DNA of 64,000 nt from positions 186,001 through 250,000 of the forward strand of contig NZ_BCSJ01000015.1 in assembly GCF_001570805.1 (NCBI RefSeq). The letters run 5' to 3'. Below the pieces are notes generated by a model. That model had not been told where the DNA came from, did no database searches, and saw only the letters and a program-made list of their open reading frames with translations. How positions within the stretch are numbered: the first letter of the stretch is position 1; each line of letters starts with the position of its first letter. Positions 47,140 through 55,658 of this stretch are shown here, one piece after another. The DNA is from Brevibacterium epidermidis NBRC 14811 (lineage in GTDB: Bacteria; Actinomycetota; Actinomycetes; Actinomycetales; Brevibacteriaceae). The position numbers and the translations under genes are program-made.

Positions 47140-47160
47140 ATAGTGTGTGACACACACTAT
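47140..47160. promoter_or_regulatory. 21-bp perfect palindrome, PadR operator candidate
   Basis: ATAGTGTGTG-A-CACACACTAT has 10-bp arms with no mismatch and a 1-nt centre. It begins 11 bp upstream of the PadR start codon and overlaps the presumed -10. This is a textbook position for autorepression. Confidence 0.75.
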
Positions 47161-47292
47161 TACAAGAGGTGGGGTATGAATTGTTTCGGCCCGGCTCAGG
47201 GCGAGCAGCCCAAGTTTGAAACGGGGCTATTTGCCTTCAACGGGGCCATTCACCCGAAGGGCCGCGTTGAGATCGGCAGGTAATCTTGTCGC

Positions 47293-48111
47293 ATGGAGTC
47301 GAGAAAGTGGGTGCTCTTCGATATCGGGGGAGTCCTCGAGGTCGTCGACGATGACGCCTGGGGCACGACATTCCGGGCTAGGTGGCAGGAGCTGTCGGGC
47401 TTCTCCCTCGAGGAATATCGGGCGCGTTTGACTGCAGCGGAACTTCCCGACATCTCTCGCCATCCGGGCATTCGGGCCGACTATTGGGCGAGGATCGGCC
47501 AAGCGCTCGACAAGGATTCGTCTTTTGCCGAGGCGATGGAGGCCGAGATGTGGGATGAGTACTGCGGCCGGCTCAATTCTGAGCTGTTCGAGTATGCATC
47601 CGCGCTCAGGTCACGCGCCGGGGTGGCGATCTTATCGAATTCGGTGGACGGGGCCCGGAGTGAGGAGGAGCGGCGGTTCGGTTTCAGCGCAGTCTTCGAC
47701 CCGATCCTCTACAGTCATGAAACCGGCCTGCTCAAACCAGAACCGGAGGCCTATGAGAATGCGCTCGAGTGGATGGGTGCCGATGCGGAAGACGTGTTCT
47801 TCATCGACGACCACGAAATCTGCGGTGAGGGTGCCCACGCCGTGGGCATGAACGCGATCGTGCATCGCGACAACCCAACGACGATCGAGGCTATCGAAGA
47901 ATTTCTTCGAAGGACGGACAGAGCGGAGCCGCCGTCGTTTCCGGTCGGCTCCGCGCAGAAGATCGTCGCTCCGTTCAGACCTGCTGTGCAGCTTCCGGCA
48001 GATCCGAATCGACCGAATCGACGGCGAGCTCTGACGGCTGGGTGCGGAATCCCTTCGTCGTCACTGCGAGGATCACGGCACCGACGACGAGCCAGACAGC
48101 ACCGAGTGTGA
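47293..48111 (+). CDS. HAD-superfamily hydrolase with unusual tail
   Basis: A HAD hydrolase of the phosphoglycolate phosphatase/haloacid dehalogenase kind. VLFDIGGVLE has Gly in the place often taken by the second Asp of motif I, as in many YihX-like members; AILSNSVDGAR, GLLKPEPEAYENAL and VFFIDDHEICGEGA are motifs II-IV. These end near residue 205. The frame runs on to 272 residues with a Pro/Arg-rich tail that lies antisense to the last 137 nt of the permease gene, so the native stop may have been lost. TAATCT (47281-47286) is 6 nt before the ATG: leaderless. Confidence 0.8.
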   Translation: MESRKWVLFDIGGVLEVVDDDAWGTTFRARWQELSGFSLEEYRARLTAAELPDISRHPGIRADYWARIGQALDKDSSFAEAMEAEMWDEYCGRLNSELFEYASALRSRAGVAILSNSVDGARSEEERRFGFSAVFDPILYSHETGLLKPEPEAYENALEWMGADAEDVFFIDDHEICGEGAHAVGMNAIVHRDNPTTIEAIEEFLRRTDRAEPPSFPVGSAQKIVAPFRPAVQLPADPNRPNRRRALTAGCGIPSSSLRGSRHRRRARQHRV

Positions 48112-49342
48112 TCGCGTGGACGTCAAGCTGGGTGAGCAGGAAGCAGATGACGAGGACGCCGATGATCGGGCAGACGAAGTACAGCCAGACATTGAGTGAC
48201 CGGCCGCCTCGGCGCTCGCGAACCCAATAGACGATGACCGAGACGTTGACCATGATGAAGGCGAGGAACGCGCCGAAGTTGATGAACGACGTCGAGGTGG
48301 CCACGTTCATGAAGGTCGCGATGAGGCCGATCGCAGCGATGGCCAGGAGCGACAGCACCGGAGTGTGGAAGCGTGGGCTGAGCTTGCCGAAGAAGCTGCG
48401 CGGAAGCACTCCGTCGCGTCCCATCGCATAGAGCAGGCGGCTGCCTGCGGCCTGGGCGGCGATGCCGGACGTGAACTGAGCGATGACAAGGGCGGCGAGG
48501 AAGATCGCGCCGAAGAGGTGCCCGCCTATGCTCTTGGCGATCTCGAACGCTGCGGCGTCGGAATTCTCGAACACTCCACCGGGGTGGACGAGCTGCACTG
48601 CGTAAGCCACGACGACGAAGATGCCGCCGCCGATGAGCGCGATGAGCATAATGGCCTTCGGTACGGTGCGACGGGGATCGATGGTTTCCTCAGTGAAGGT
48701 GGTGACGGCATCGAATCCGAGGAAAGAATATGCGGCGACCGCGGCGCCGCCGCCGATGGCTACGAGAGTCGAGTCGATACCGGTGAACGGGGCCGCGCTG
48801 ATCAGTCCGGCACCGCCGTCCGAGCCGAACACATCGGCCAGCGACAGGGCGACGAAGAAGACGATGACGAGGATCTGGAACGACATGAGAATGAGGTTGA
48901 CTCGATCGGCGACCTTGATGCCTACGACATTGAGCACCGTGGTGAGGAAGATGAAGCCGATGATCCACACGGCCATCGGCACCGCCGGGAACTGCGCCTG
49001 CAGGTAGGAGCCGCCGATGAGCCAGATGACCATGGGCAGGAAGAGGTAATCGAGCATCGTCGCCCATCCGACAAGGAACCCGATGCGCCCGTCGATCGTT
49101 TTGCGCACATAGGTGTAGGCCGATCCGGCAACCGGATAGGCCGCGGCCATGCGACCGTAGCTGTTGGCAGTGAAGAGCATCGCACCGAGCGCGATCAGAT
49201 AGGCGCTCGCGCTCGCACCGTTCGTCTGGGAGGCGATGACGCCGAAGATGCCGAGGACGATGAGCGGGGTGAGATAGGCGAGGCCGAAGATGACCAGAGA
49301 CGGCAGTTTGAGTGTGCGGTTGAGTGTGACGGTGTCGGACAT
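47975..49342 (-). CDS. APC-family amino acid/polyamine permease
   Basis: A 455-residue 12-helix carrier, close in pattern to PuuP-like importers. VIFGLAYLTPLIVLGIFGVI in helix 1, YPVAGSAYTYVRKTIDGRIG, LGFDAVTTFTEETIDPRRTVPKAI and GSRLLYAMGRDGVLPRSFFG are family marks. ATG 49342 is the natural start; the frame open further upstream runs through the hydrolase gene. Probably in one operon with the C-N hydrolase 109 nt upstream, so substrate import followed by hydrolysis is likely. Confidence 0.86.
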   Translation of the reverse strand: MSDTVTLNRTLKLPSLVIFGLAYLTPLIVLGIFGVIASQTNGASASAYLIALGAMLFTANSYGRMAAAYPVAGSAYTYVRKTIDGRIGFLVGWATMLDYLFLPMVIWLIGGSYLQAQFPAVPMAVWIIGFIFLTTVLNVVGIKVADRVNLILMSFQILVIVFFVALSLADVFGSDGGAGLISAAPFTGIDSTLVAIGGGAAVAAYSFLGFDAVTTFTEETIDPRRTVPKAIMLIALIGGGIFVVVAYAVQLVHPGGVFENSDAAAFEIAKSIGGHLFGAIFLAALVIAQFTSGIAAQAAGSRLLYAMGRDGVLPRSFFGKLSPRFHTPVLSLLAIAAIGLIATFMNVATSTSFINFGAFLAFIMVNVSVIVYWVRERRGGRSLNVWLYFVCPIIGVLVICFLLTQLDVHAITLGAVWLVVGAVILAVTTKGFRTQPSELAVDSVDSDLPEAAQQV

Positions 49343-49451
49343 GATCGCTCCATTGTCGATGTCAGAATTCCGGGTAGCAGTTGTGCCTGCTGTGCTGGAT
49401 TGAATTGAGGTTGCTGTCAGGGGTGGAGGGCTGTTCGGTCCGGCGGCGGGC

Positions 49452-50375
49452 TCAGGGAATGCCGTGTCCGGGGGACCATCGCTTTGGGTCGAGGCTGCCT
49501 CCGTAGAGGGGGAGAGGAATCGGGTCGTCATCGGTATTGAACTGAGACCACATGCGATTCGTGCCCGCAGTTCCGACCTCGCGGACGTGCGCCACCCGGT
49601 CGGGATCGACGCGGACGATGAGCGTGTCTTCGCCGAGCCCCGCCTCGCCGAGGACGAACCCTTCGGGATCGACGGCGATTGATCGCCCGCGACCGACCGG
49701 TCCCGCGCAGTTGACGCTGAGCATATAGACCTGGTTGACGATCGCGTTTGCCCGCGCCAGAACCAGTTCCTGCTCACGGTCCTGGCTCGTCGTCTTGACG
49801 ATATTGAGGATCGCGTCGGTGCCCATCCATGCCAAGTGCCGTGAGTGCTCGGGAAACCATGCGTCGTAGCAGATCGACAGGCCGAAGCTGCCGTGATCGG
49901 GCGTCGGTGCGACGACGAACTCAGTGCCCGGTCGATGTGGCTCGAATGGGCGCCACGGGAACATTTTTCGGTAGCTGGAGACGAGCTCGCCGGTGGGGGA
50001 GAAGAGCAGTTGAGTGTTGTAGAAGCTGCCGTCATCAGAGATCTCACCGATGCTGCCCGGGCACAGCCAGACACTGTGCTCGGCCGCGATGCGGCCGATC
50101 TCGGCCACGAACTCCGAGTGGAGGGCCACAGCTTTCTGCCGCAGCGCGTCCGCCCGGTCGTCGGCCGGCAAGTCGTCGACGCTGTGCAGGTGGAGTTCGG
50201 GGTAGACGATCATCCCGAGTTCGGGAAACCTCGCCGAGGTGGCCGCCACGTCCGCGCGAAAGCTGGCAAGCGGATCCGGTCCGGTCAGCGGCTCTCGCTG
50301 AGCCAGCCCGATTGCCATTTCGCTGGTGTCCACGGCTGGTCCCTTCGGCTGGGTCGATGCGGCCGCGTCGTCCAC
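49452..50375 (-). CDS. Carbon-nitrogen hydrolase (nitrilase superfamily)
   Basis: A 307-residue amidase-type enzyme with the complete catalytic triad: Glu60 in IVYPELHL, Lys137 in SYRKMFPW, Cys169 in LSICYDAWF. It follows the fold of Nit2, beta-ureidopropionase and aliphatic amidases; the substrate cannot be read off. It sits between a GntR regulator (divergent) and an amino acid permease (same strand). Confidence 0.88.
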   Translation of the reverse strand: MDDAAASTQPKGPAVDTSEMAIGLAQREPLTGPDPLASFRADVAATSARFPELGMIVYPELHLHSVDDLPADDRADALRQKAVALHSEFVAEIGRIAAEHSVWLCPGSIGEISDDGSFYNTQLLFSPTGELVSSYRKMFPWRPFEPHRPGTEFVVAPTPDHGSFGLSICYDAWFPEHSRHLAWMGTDAILNIVKTTSQDREQELVLARANAIVNQVYMLSVNCAGPVGRGRSIAVDPEGFVLGEAGLGEDTLIVRVDPDRVAHVREVGTAGTNRMWSQFNTDDDPIPLPLYGGSLDPKRWSPGHGIP

Positions 50376-50386
50376 TGCCGCTTAAA

Positions 50387-50402
50387 TTGATCAGTTTGAT
50401 CA
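50387..50402. promoter_or_regulatory. TTGATCA repeat pair in a divergent GntR promoter
   Basis: TTGATCA occurs at 50387-50393 and 50396-50402, and each TGATCA is itself a palindrome. The pair lies in the 58-bp gap between the C-N hydrolase and the GntR gene, so it is a good candidate for the GntR operator. Confidence 0.5.
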
Positions 50403-50433
50403 CTATAGGCTTGTGTGACGTTAGACTCAAGAC

Positions 50434-51240
50434 ATGGCGGCGAGAAATTCTTCGACATCCGATCGCGGAGGAGCGGATCCGGGCCGAGGCGGAGTGAACT
50501 CTGCGCAGGCGCGAGAGATCGACCGGACTCTGTTCGCTGCGCCCGGAGCCGCCGAGCTCACCCGCCTGTCCGCCGTCGACACCGTCCGAGCCAGAGTGCT
50601 GCTGTCCATCGAGCACGCTCTGCTCGCGCCAGGCAGCAAACTGCCGAAGACCGAACTGCTGGCAGCAGGTCTCGAAGTCAGCGTCATCACGGCCAGGCGG
50701 GGGCTCGAAAGTCTCGTCGATGACGGAGTCCTCGTGCGTAGGCGAGGCCGTGGCGGCGGCACCTTCGTCGCCGACGATCCGCCGCATCTCAATGACTCCG
50801 CCGTCACCGCCTACCGGGCCGACGCGGACGCGATCCGCCTGCTCATCGACCAGCGCAGCCTGATGGAATCGGCCATCGTCGCCGAGGCTGCCCTACAGGC
50901 GACGCCTGAACAATGCGATGAGCTTGACTCCCTCATCCAAGCCTCGGCCGACGCCGCTGACTGGCACGAGCACCACATCCCGGACACGCGCTTCCATCGG
51001 CTCGTCGCCGAAATCAGCGGTCTGCCCGAAGTGCCGACCTACCTGGCCTGCTACGGGGGGCTGACGAAGTACTTCGTGCCCTACCCGCAGGAGCAGCTCG
51101 AGGAAGGCCGTGATCATCACCGGCGGCTCGTGACTGCGCTGCGCGATCATGACCCGCTCGCTGCTGTCGAGGTCACCCGCCTCCATGTCGATGCGCTGCG
51201 GCGAGAGATGTTCGTCGGTCTCGAGGAGACCGACGAATGA
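50434..51240 (+). CDS. GntR-family (FadR/FCD) regulator
   Basis: A 268-residue regulator with an N-terminal winged helix (RARVLLSIEHALLAPGSKLP, then VSVITARRGLESL and DDGVLVRRRGRGGGTFV) and an FCD ligand domain with DTRFHRLVAEISGLP and HHRRLVTALRDHD (metal-binding His). TAGACT (50422-50427) ends 6 nt before ATG 50434: leaderless. It probably controls the divergent hydrolase-permease pair. The downstream ASCH gene overlaps its stop (ATGA). Confidence 0.87.
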   Translation: MAARNSSTSDRGGADPGRGGVNSAQAREIDRTLFAAPGAAELTRLSAVDTVRARVLLSIEHALLAPGSKLPKTELLAAGLEVSVITARRGLESLVDDGVLVRRRGRGGGTFVADDPPHLNDSAVTAYRADADAIRLLIDQRSLMESAIVAEAALQATPEQCDELDSLIQASADAADWHEHHIPDTRFHRLVAEISGLPEVPTYLACYGGLTKYFVPYPQEQLEEGRDHHRRLVTALRDHDPLAAVEVTRLHVDALRREMFVGLEETDE

Positions 51241-51758
51241 GTGTCATCGCACGGCGGGAAGTCGAACTCGATTCATTTTGGTCACGTGCCCGTTGCCAAC
51301 TCCCTGACTTGCCGGAACAGCGCCCTGAAGCATGGGCCTTCGGGGCGACGAAGGAAGATGCGGACGAGCTTCTCGCCCTCGTTCTGGACGGGACCAAGAC
51401 CGGCACCGCCTCGGCGCTGTGGGACATCGAAGCCGACGGAGAATCCGTCCCCGAGATGGGCGAGGTGAGCATCATCCTCGACGGCCAAGGTCGGCCGCGC
51501 GCCCTCATTGAGACCACGGCGATCGACATCGTCCCGTTCTCCGAAGTGACCGCCGAGCATGCCCATGCGGAAGGGGAGGGCGATCGAACCCTGGCTGCCT
51601 GGCGCGAGATCCATGAGCGCTTTTGGCAAGAGTATGGTCAACGCGGATTCGCGCCCGAGATGCCGGTCGTCTGCGAACGCTTCCGGTTGCTGTTCGACTT
51701 AGAAGACGAGGGGCGCGTCAGCGTCTCGGGTGACGAATCACAGGGGACGAACAGATGA
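51237..51758 (+). CDS. ASCH-domain protein
   Basis: A 173-residue protein with an ASCH fold: FWSRARCQLPDLPEQRPEAW, AFGATKEDADELLALVLDG and the signature G52-T-K54-T-G-T57, then DIEADGESVPEMGEVSIIL and ETTAIDIVPFSEV. ASCH proteins are RNA-binding-like; one member, YqfB, is known to hydrolyse N4-acetylcytidine using Lys and Thr of this motif, both present here. Overlaps the GntR gene by 4 nt and the next gene by 4 nt. Confidence 0.82.
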   Translation: MSVIARREVELDSFWSRARCQLPDLPEQRPEAWAFGATKEDADELLALVLDGTKTGTASALWDIEADGESVPEMGEVSIILDGQGRPRALIETTAIDIVPFSEVTAEHAHAEGEGDRTLAAWREIHERFWQEYGQRGFAPEMPVVCERFRLLFDLEDEGRVSVSGDESQGTNR

Positions 51759-52384
51759 ACGAAACCGAATACTGGGACCTCATTCACACGGAACGCGCGC
51801 GCCTGGCCGATCTGCTCACCACACTCGAACCCGAGCAGTGGGCGCTCGCCACTCAGTGTGCAGACTGGACGGTCGAGCAGGTTGTCGCCCACCTGACAGC
51901 CGCAGCCAACACCGGGAGATGGGCCTGGATCCGCAGCATCATCCGGGCAGGATTCGACCCTGCAAAACACAACGCGCGATTGCTCGAACGCCACCTCGGT
52001 GACTCGACAGAGGAGACCCTTGCGAAGTTCCACAACGCAATCCCACTGACTATCGCGCCGACCAAAGACTTCCCGGCCTTCCTCGGCGAAGTCATCGTCC
52101 ACGGACAGGACATCGCACGACCGCTGGAACGCGACCTGACCCCCGACGCCGAGGCGACAGTCGAGGTGGCCCGATACTTCGCCTCTAAGGACTTCGCCGT
52201 GAACTCGAAGGCCCTGGTCAAAGGGCTGAAGCTCAGTTCTGTCGACGCCGACTTCGAATCCGGAAGCGGGCCGGAGGTGACCGGTCGTGTCCTCGACCTC
52301 GTCCTGGCCATGGCCGGTCGACCGGAATCACTGACAGATCTGACCGGGAGCGGAGTCGCCGAACTCCGGCAGCGGATGGACTGA
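51755..52384 (+). CDS. MDMPI/DinB-like (mycothiol-dependent maleylpyruvate isomerase family) protein
   Basis: A 209-residue four-helix protein of the TIGR03083-like family. QCADWTVEQVVAHLTAAA and GEVIVHGQDIARPL hold the His residues that bind metal. Such proteins depend on or relate to mycothiol, which agrees with an actinobacterial host. Translationally coupled to the ASCH gene (ATGA). Substrate unknown. Confidence 0.83.
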   Translation: MNETEYWDLIHTERARLADLLTTLEPEQWALATQCADWTVEQVVAHLTAAANTGRWAWIRSIIRAGFDPAKHNARLLERHLGDSTEETLAKFHNAIPLTIAPTKDFPAFLGEVIVHGQDIARPLERDLTPDAEATVEVARYFASKDFAVNSKALVKGLKLSSVDADFESGSGPEVTGRVLDLVLAMAGRPESLTDLTGSGVAELRQRMD

Positions 52385-52387
52385 AAC

Positions 52388-52416
52388 CTCAGCGGTCAGC
52401 ACCGGCGTTCGCTGAG
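52388..52416. terminator. Short hairpin between convergent genes
   Basis: CTCAGCG (52388-52394) pairs with CGCTGAG (52410-52416). It lies just after the MDMPI-like gene and before the end of the minus-strand GNAT gene. Stem of 7 bp only. Confidence 0.4.
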
Positions 52417-52474
52417 CTTGCCTGTTCTTCCCGCTCCACCGAGCTCGGCCTTTCCTCACTCGGCAACTCAGTGC

Positions 52475-52939
52475 TCACGATTCTTTCGGCGGGGCGTCGT
52501 AGGTGAGCCAGTTCGTCTTCTTCGCGACGTCGTCGTAGAGCACCTGAGCCTGGGCGTTGTCATCGGCGGTGATCCACCGGACCACGGAACAGCCTTCGGC
52601 CGCGGCGATCATCTGCAGCCGGGAGATCAAGGCACGGCCGACACCTCGGCCGCGCGCCTCGGGATCGGTGAAGAGATCGTCGAGCCAGATTCCGACGCTG
52701 CCGGTCGAGGGACGGGAGAAGCGACGATAGTCGGCGATTCCTACGATGGTCCCGTCAGCCTCGGCGACGAGTCCCTGGCACTCGTGTGCGGGGTCGGTCA
52801 GCCACGACCACACGCGGGAGACGATCTCCTCGGAGGGCTCCAGTCGGTAGAACTCGCGGTAGGCGCGGAAGAGCTCCTTCCACCGGGCCTCGTCGGCAGG
52901 AGCGGTGGGTCGGATCGTCGGGGCCGGGGACGTCGTCAT
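52475..52939 (-). CDS. GNAT acetyltransferase
   Basis: A 154-residue acetyltransferase: IRPTAPADEARWKELFRAY at the N-terminus, GIWLDDLFTDPEARGRGVGR with the acetyl-CoA motif RGRGVGRAL, and CSVVRWITADDNAQAQVLYD at the end. ATG 52939 follows GAGGA. Single gene; substrate unknown. Confidence 0.88.
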   Translation of the reverse strand: MTTSPAPTIRPTAPADEARWKELFRAYREFYRLEPSEEIVSRVWSWLTDPAHECQGLVAEADGTIVGIADYRRFSRPSTGSVGIWLDDLFTDPEARGRGVGRALISRLQMIAAAEGCSVVRWITADDNAQAQVLYDDVAKKTNWLTYDAPPKES

Positions 52940-53067
52940 CGGCAGTCCTCTCACTAGGTTCGGTACACCAATGACCACATTACGTTCTCCGCATCTGTTC
53001 CGTGTACAGATGTGAGGACGGAAAAGTCCCCGGTGCAGAAGCCTGTTGACTTCCGTGCCGGGGACCG

Positions 53068-53152
<85 letters not shown>

Positions 53153-53195
53153 TGAAGCGGCCGCCCACGCGGCCACAACGTCCTCAAGATTAGCA

Positions 53196-53231
53196 GGGGC
53201 GGCCCGAGTTGTTGAAAACTCGGACCGCCCC
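53196..53231 (-). terminator. Terminator after bcp
   Basis: A 15-bp stem with one mismatch (53196-53210 with 53217-53231) around a 6-nt loop, 57 nt past the bcp stop on the minus strand and before tRNA-Leu. Confidence 0.75.
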
Positions 53232-53288
53232 GATGCTCACGTTGAGCACGGGCAGTTCGGCCCGCCCGACGCTCAAGTTGCAGCAGAC

Positions 53289-53762
53289 TCAGGCCGCGTC
53301 GAGGCCCAGTTCCTTGCGCACGCGGGCGACGTGTCCGGTGGCCTTGACGTTGTACTGGGCGAGTTCGACCTTGCCCTCGGCATCGACGACGACGGTCGAG
53401 CGGATGACTCCCTGGACGACCTTGCCGTAATTCTTCTTTTCGCCGAATGCGCCCCACTCGGTCATCATCGTCTTGTCCTCATCGGAGAGCAGGTCGAAGT
53501 TCAGGCCTTCCTTCTCGATGAACTGCTGGAGCTTCTCCGGCTTGTCCGGGGAGATGCCGACGACGGCGATCCCTGCAGCCTTGAGTGCGGCAAGCGAGTC
53601 CCGGAAATCGCAGGCCTCGGTCGTGCATCCCGGGGTCATTGCTGCCGGGTAGAAGTACACGACGACGCGCTGACCTCGGAAATCGCTGAGGCTGACGGAC
53701 TTCCCGTCCTGGTTGACGAGGGTGAAACCCGGGGCGGTGTCGCCGACTGACAGACGTGACAT
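53289..53762 (-). CDS. bcp: Thiol peroxidase of the BCP/PrxQ family
   Basis: A 157-residue peroxiredoxin reducing hydrogen peroxide and organic peroxides. The peroxidatic Cys46 is in TPGCTTEACDF with the resolving Cys51, the standard BCP pair, and GDTAPGFTLVNQDGKSVSL opens the fold. ATG 53762 follows TAGGAGGAG. Single gene. Confidence 0.95.
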   Translation of the reverse strand: MSRLSVGDTAPGFTLVNQDGKSVSLSDFRGQRVVVYFYPAAMTPGCTTEACDFRDSLAALKAAGIAVVGISPDKPEKLQQFIEKEGLNFDLLSDEDKTMMTEWGAFGEKKNYGKVVQGVIRSTVVVDAEGKVELAQYNVKATGHVARVRKELGLDAA

Positions 53763-53900
53763 GAATGCTCCTCCTAGTGGGGTCGGTCTCCATAGTGGAC
53801 AACCATTGCTGCCCACCACTCTATTCCGTTGTCGCGACCGGTGCCGCCGCAGTCCGGGCGCAGGCCCTGTCGGTGTCCCTCGCCGAGGCGGCCCGACGTC

Positions 53901-55655
53901 TTATTCGACCCGTGCGATGGCCTGCCCGACGGCCACGACATCGCCGACGGCCGCCGTTCGGCGGAACGTTCCCGCGACCGGGGCTTCGACCCGGGTCTCC
54001 ATCTTCATCGCCGAGAGCACGGCGACCTCATCGCCGGCAGCGACCTCGGCCCCGTCGTCGACGAGGAAGTCAACTAGGCTGCCCGGCACAGGTGCGGTGA
54101 CATCCCCGGCACTCGCCGAGGCGGCCCCACCGTTTCCGGCCTCGCCGCCCTGACCGGTCCCACCGACCGAGCCGAGGGCAGCGAGCAGTCCGGCGGGCAG
54201 TCCGATCGTGGTGAGCTTCCCGTCGATCTCGATCGACATGCGCTGCATCTCGCCATCGGCGACCGGGGCCGGGCGGTCCTGAGTCGCGAAGCGCGGCAGC
54301 AGCTCGGCTTCGATCCACTGCGTGTGGATGCCGTCGACACCCTCGACACCGTCGACGCCGAGACCGGTGAACGCCTCATCGGTGAGGATCGCCAGGGAGC
54401 ACGGCACCACTGTGGCCGGACCCTCGACATTGAGCTCCTTCGCCGCTGTCACGGTGCGCGCGATCGCCTGCTCACGGTCGGGACCGTGGACGATGAGCTT
54501 CGCGAAGAGGGAATCGAAGGCCGGCTGCACGGTGTCACCGGCACGCACACCGGAATCCCAGCGCACACCGAGTCCACCGGGCACATCGAGGACGTCGATG
54601 CGTCCCGGCGTCGGCAGGAAGCCGCGGCCGGGATCCTCGGCATTGATGCGCAGCTCGATCGCGTGCCCGACCGGCTCAGGAGTCGATTCCAGTGATAGAC
54701 CCTCACCGAAGGCGATGCGGAACTGCTCGGCGACGAGATCGACCCCTGAGGTCACCTCGGTGACGGGATGCTCGACCTGGAGTCGGGTGTTGACCTCGAG
54801 GAACGTCATGGTTCCGTCGGCGGCGAGCAGGAATTCGACGGTGCCGGCACCGCGGTAGTCCACCTCGGCGCAGATTGCTTCGGCTGAACGGTGCAGACGC
54901 TCCCGCTGCTCTGCCGTCAGCCCCGGAGCCGGGGCTTCCTCGATGAGCTTCTGGTTGCGGCGCTGCGCCGAGCAGTCCCTGTCGCCGACGGCCACAACAC
55001 GGCCCTGACCGTCGCCGACGATCTGGACCTCGACATGGCGGGGACGCTCGAGGAACTTCTCGACGAAGCACTCGGGCCTACCGAAGGCCTCGACGGCCTC
55101 ACGGGTCGCCGATTCGAAGGCACTGGCTACCTCGGACAGCTCGTGGACGATCTTCATTCCGCGTCCGCCGCCACCGTGGGCGGCTTTGATGATGATCGGC
55201 AGCCCCGCCTCGGCGGCGAAGGACTCGACCTCGGCCGCGTTCTCGAGGGGACGGTCGATGCCCGGTGCCAGGGGAGCGCCGACCTTCTGCGCGAGCTGAC
55301 GGGCCGTGACCTTGTCGCCGAGGGTCGTGATCGTGTCCGCGGTCGGACCGATCCAGATGAGGCCGGCGGCTTCGACGGCGGCGGCGAAATCGGCGTTCTC
55401 GGACAGGAATCCGTAACCGGGGTGGACGGCATCGGCACCGGCGGACTTCGCTGCGGCGAGGATCGCATCGATGTTGAGGTACGTGTCACCCGCTGTCGTC
55501 CCAGGCAGAGCGAACGCTTCGTCGGCAAGCCGGGCATGCATGGCATCGGCGTCCTGATCAGCGTAGACAGCCACCGAGGTGTGCCCGTGCTGGGCGCAGG
55601 CGCGGATGATGCGGACGGCGATCTCGCCGCGGTTGGCGATGAGGATTCTCGACAT
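53901..55655 (-). CDS. Biotin carboxylase fused to biotin carrier (BC-BCCP)
   Basis: A 584-residue protein: biotin carboxylase (1-450; KAAHGGGGRGMKIV ATP loop, FLEVNTRLQVEHPVTE, RINAEDP) and a C-terminal biotinyl domain (about 515-584; the biotin lysine is in SAMKMETRV). A Gly/Ala linker at about 485-510 contains one CCGAGGCGG copy. The gene is the last of the 5-oxoproline operon, 3 nt after the fused PxpB-PxpC gene. PxpC resembles carboxyltransferase/allophanate hydrolase domains, so this protein may serve the same pathway. It could instead be a general acyl-CoA carboxylase alpha subunit; the operon favours the former. Confidence 0.88.
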   Translation of the reverse strand: MSRILIANRGEIAVRIIRACAQHGHTSVAVYADQDADAMHARLADEAFALPGTTAGDTYLNIDAILAAAKSAGADAVHPGYGFLSENADFAAAVEAAGLIWIGPTADTITTLGDKVTARQLAQKVGAPLAPGIDRPLENAAEVESFAAEAGLPIIIKAAHGGGGRGMKIVHELSEVASAFESATREAVEAFGRPECFVEKFLERPRHVEVQIVGDGQGRVVAVGDRDCSAQRRNQKLIEEAPAPGLTAEQRERLHRSAEAICAEVDYRGAGTVEFLLAADGTMTFLEVNTRLQVEHPVTEVTSGVDLVAEQFRIAFGEGLSLESTPEPVGHAIELRINAEDPGRGFLPTPGRIDVLDVPGGLGVRWDSGVRAGDTVQPAFDSLFAKLIVHGPDREQAIARTVTAAKELNVEGPATVVPCSLAILTDEAFTGLGVDGVEGVDGIHTQWIEAELLPRFATQDRPAPVADGEMQRMSIEIDGKLTTIGLPAGLLAALGSVGGTGQGGEAGNGGAASASAGDVTAPVPGSLVDFLVDDGAEVAAGDEVAVLSAMKMETRVEAPVAGTFRRTAAVGDVVAVGQAIARVE

Positions 55656-55658
55656 TGT

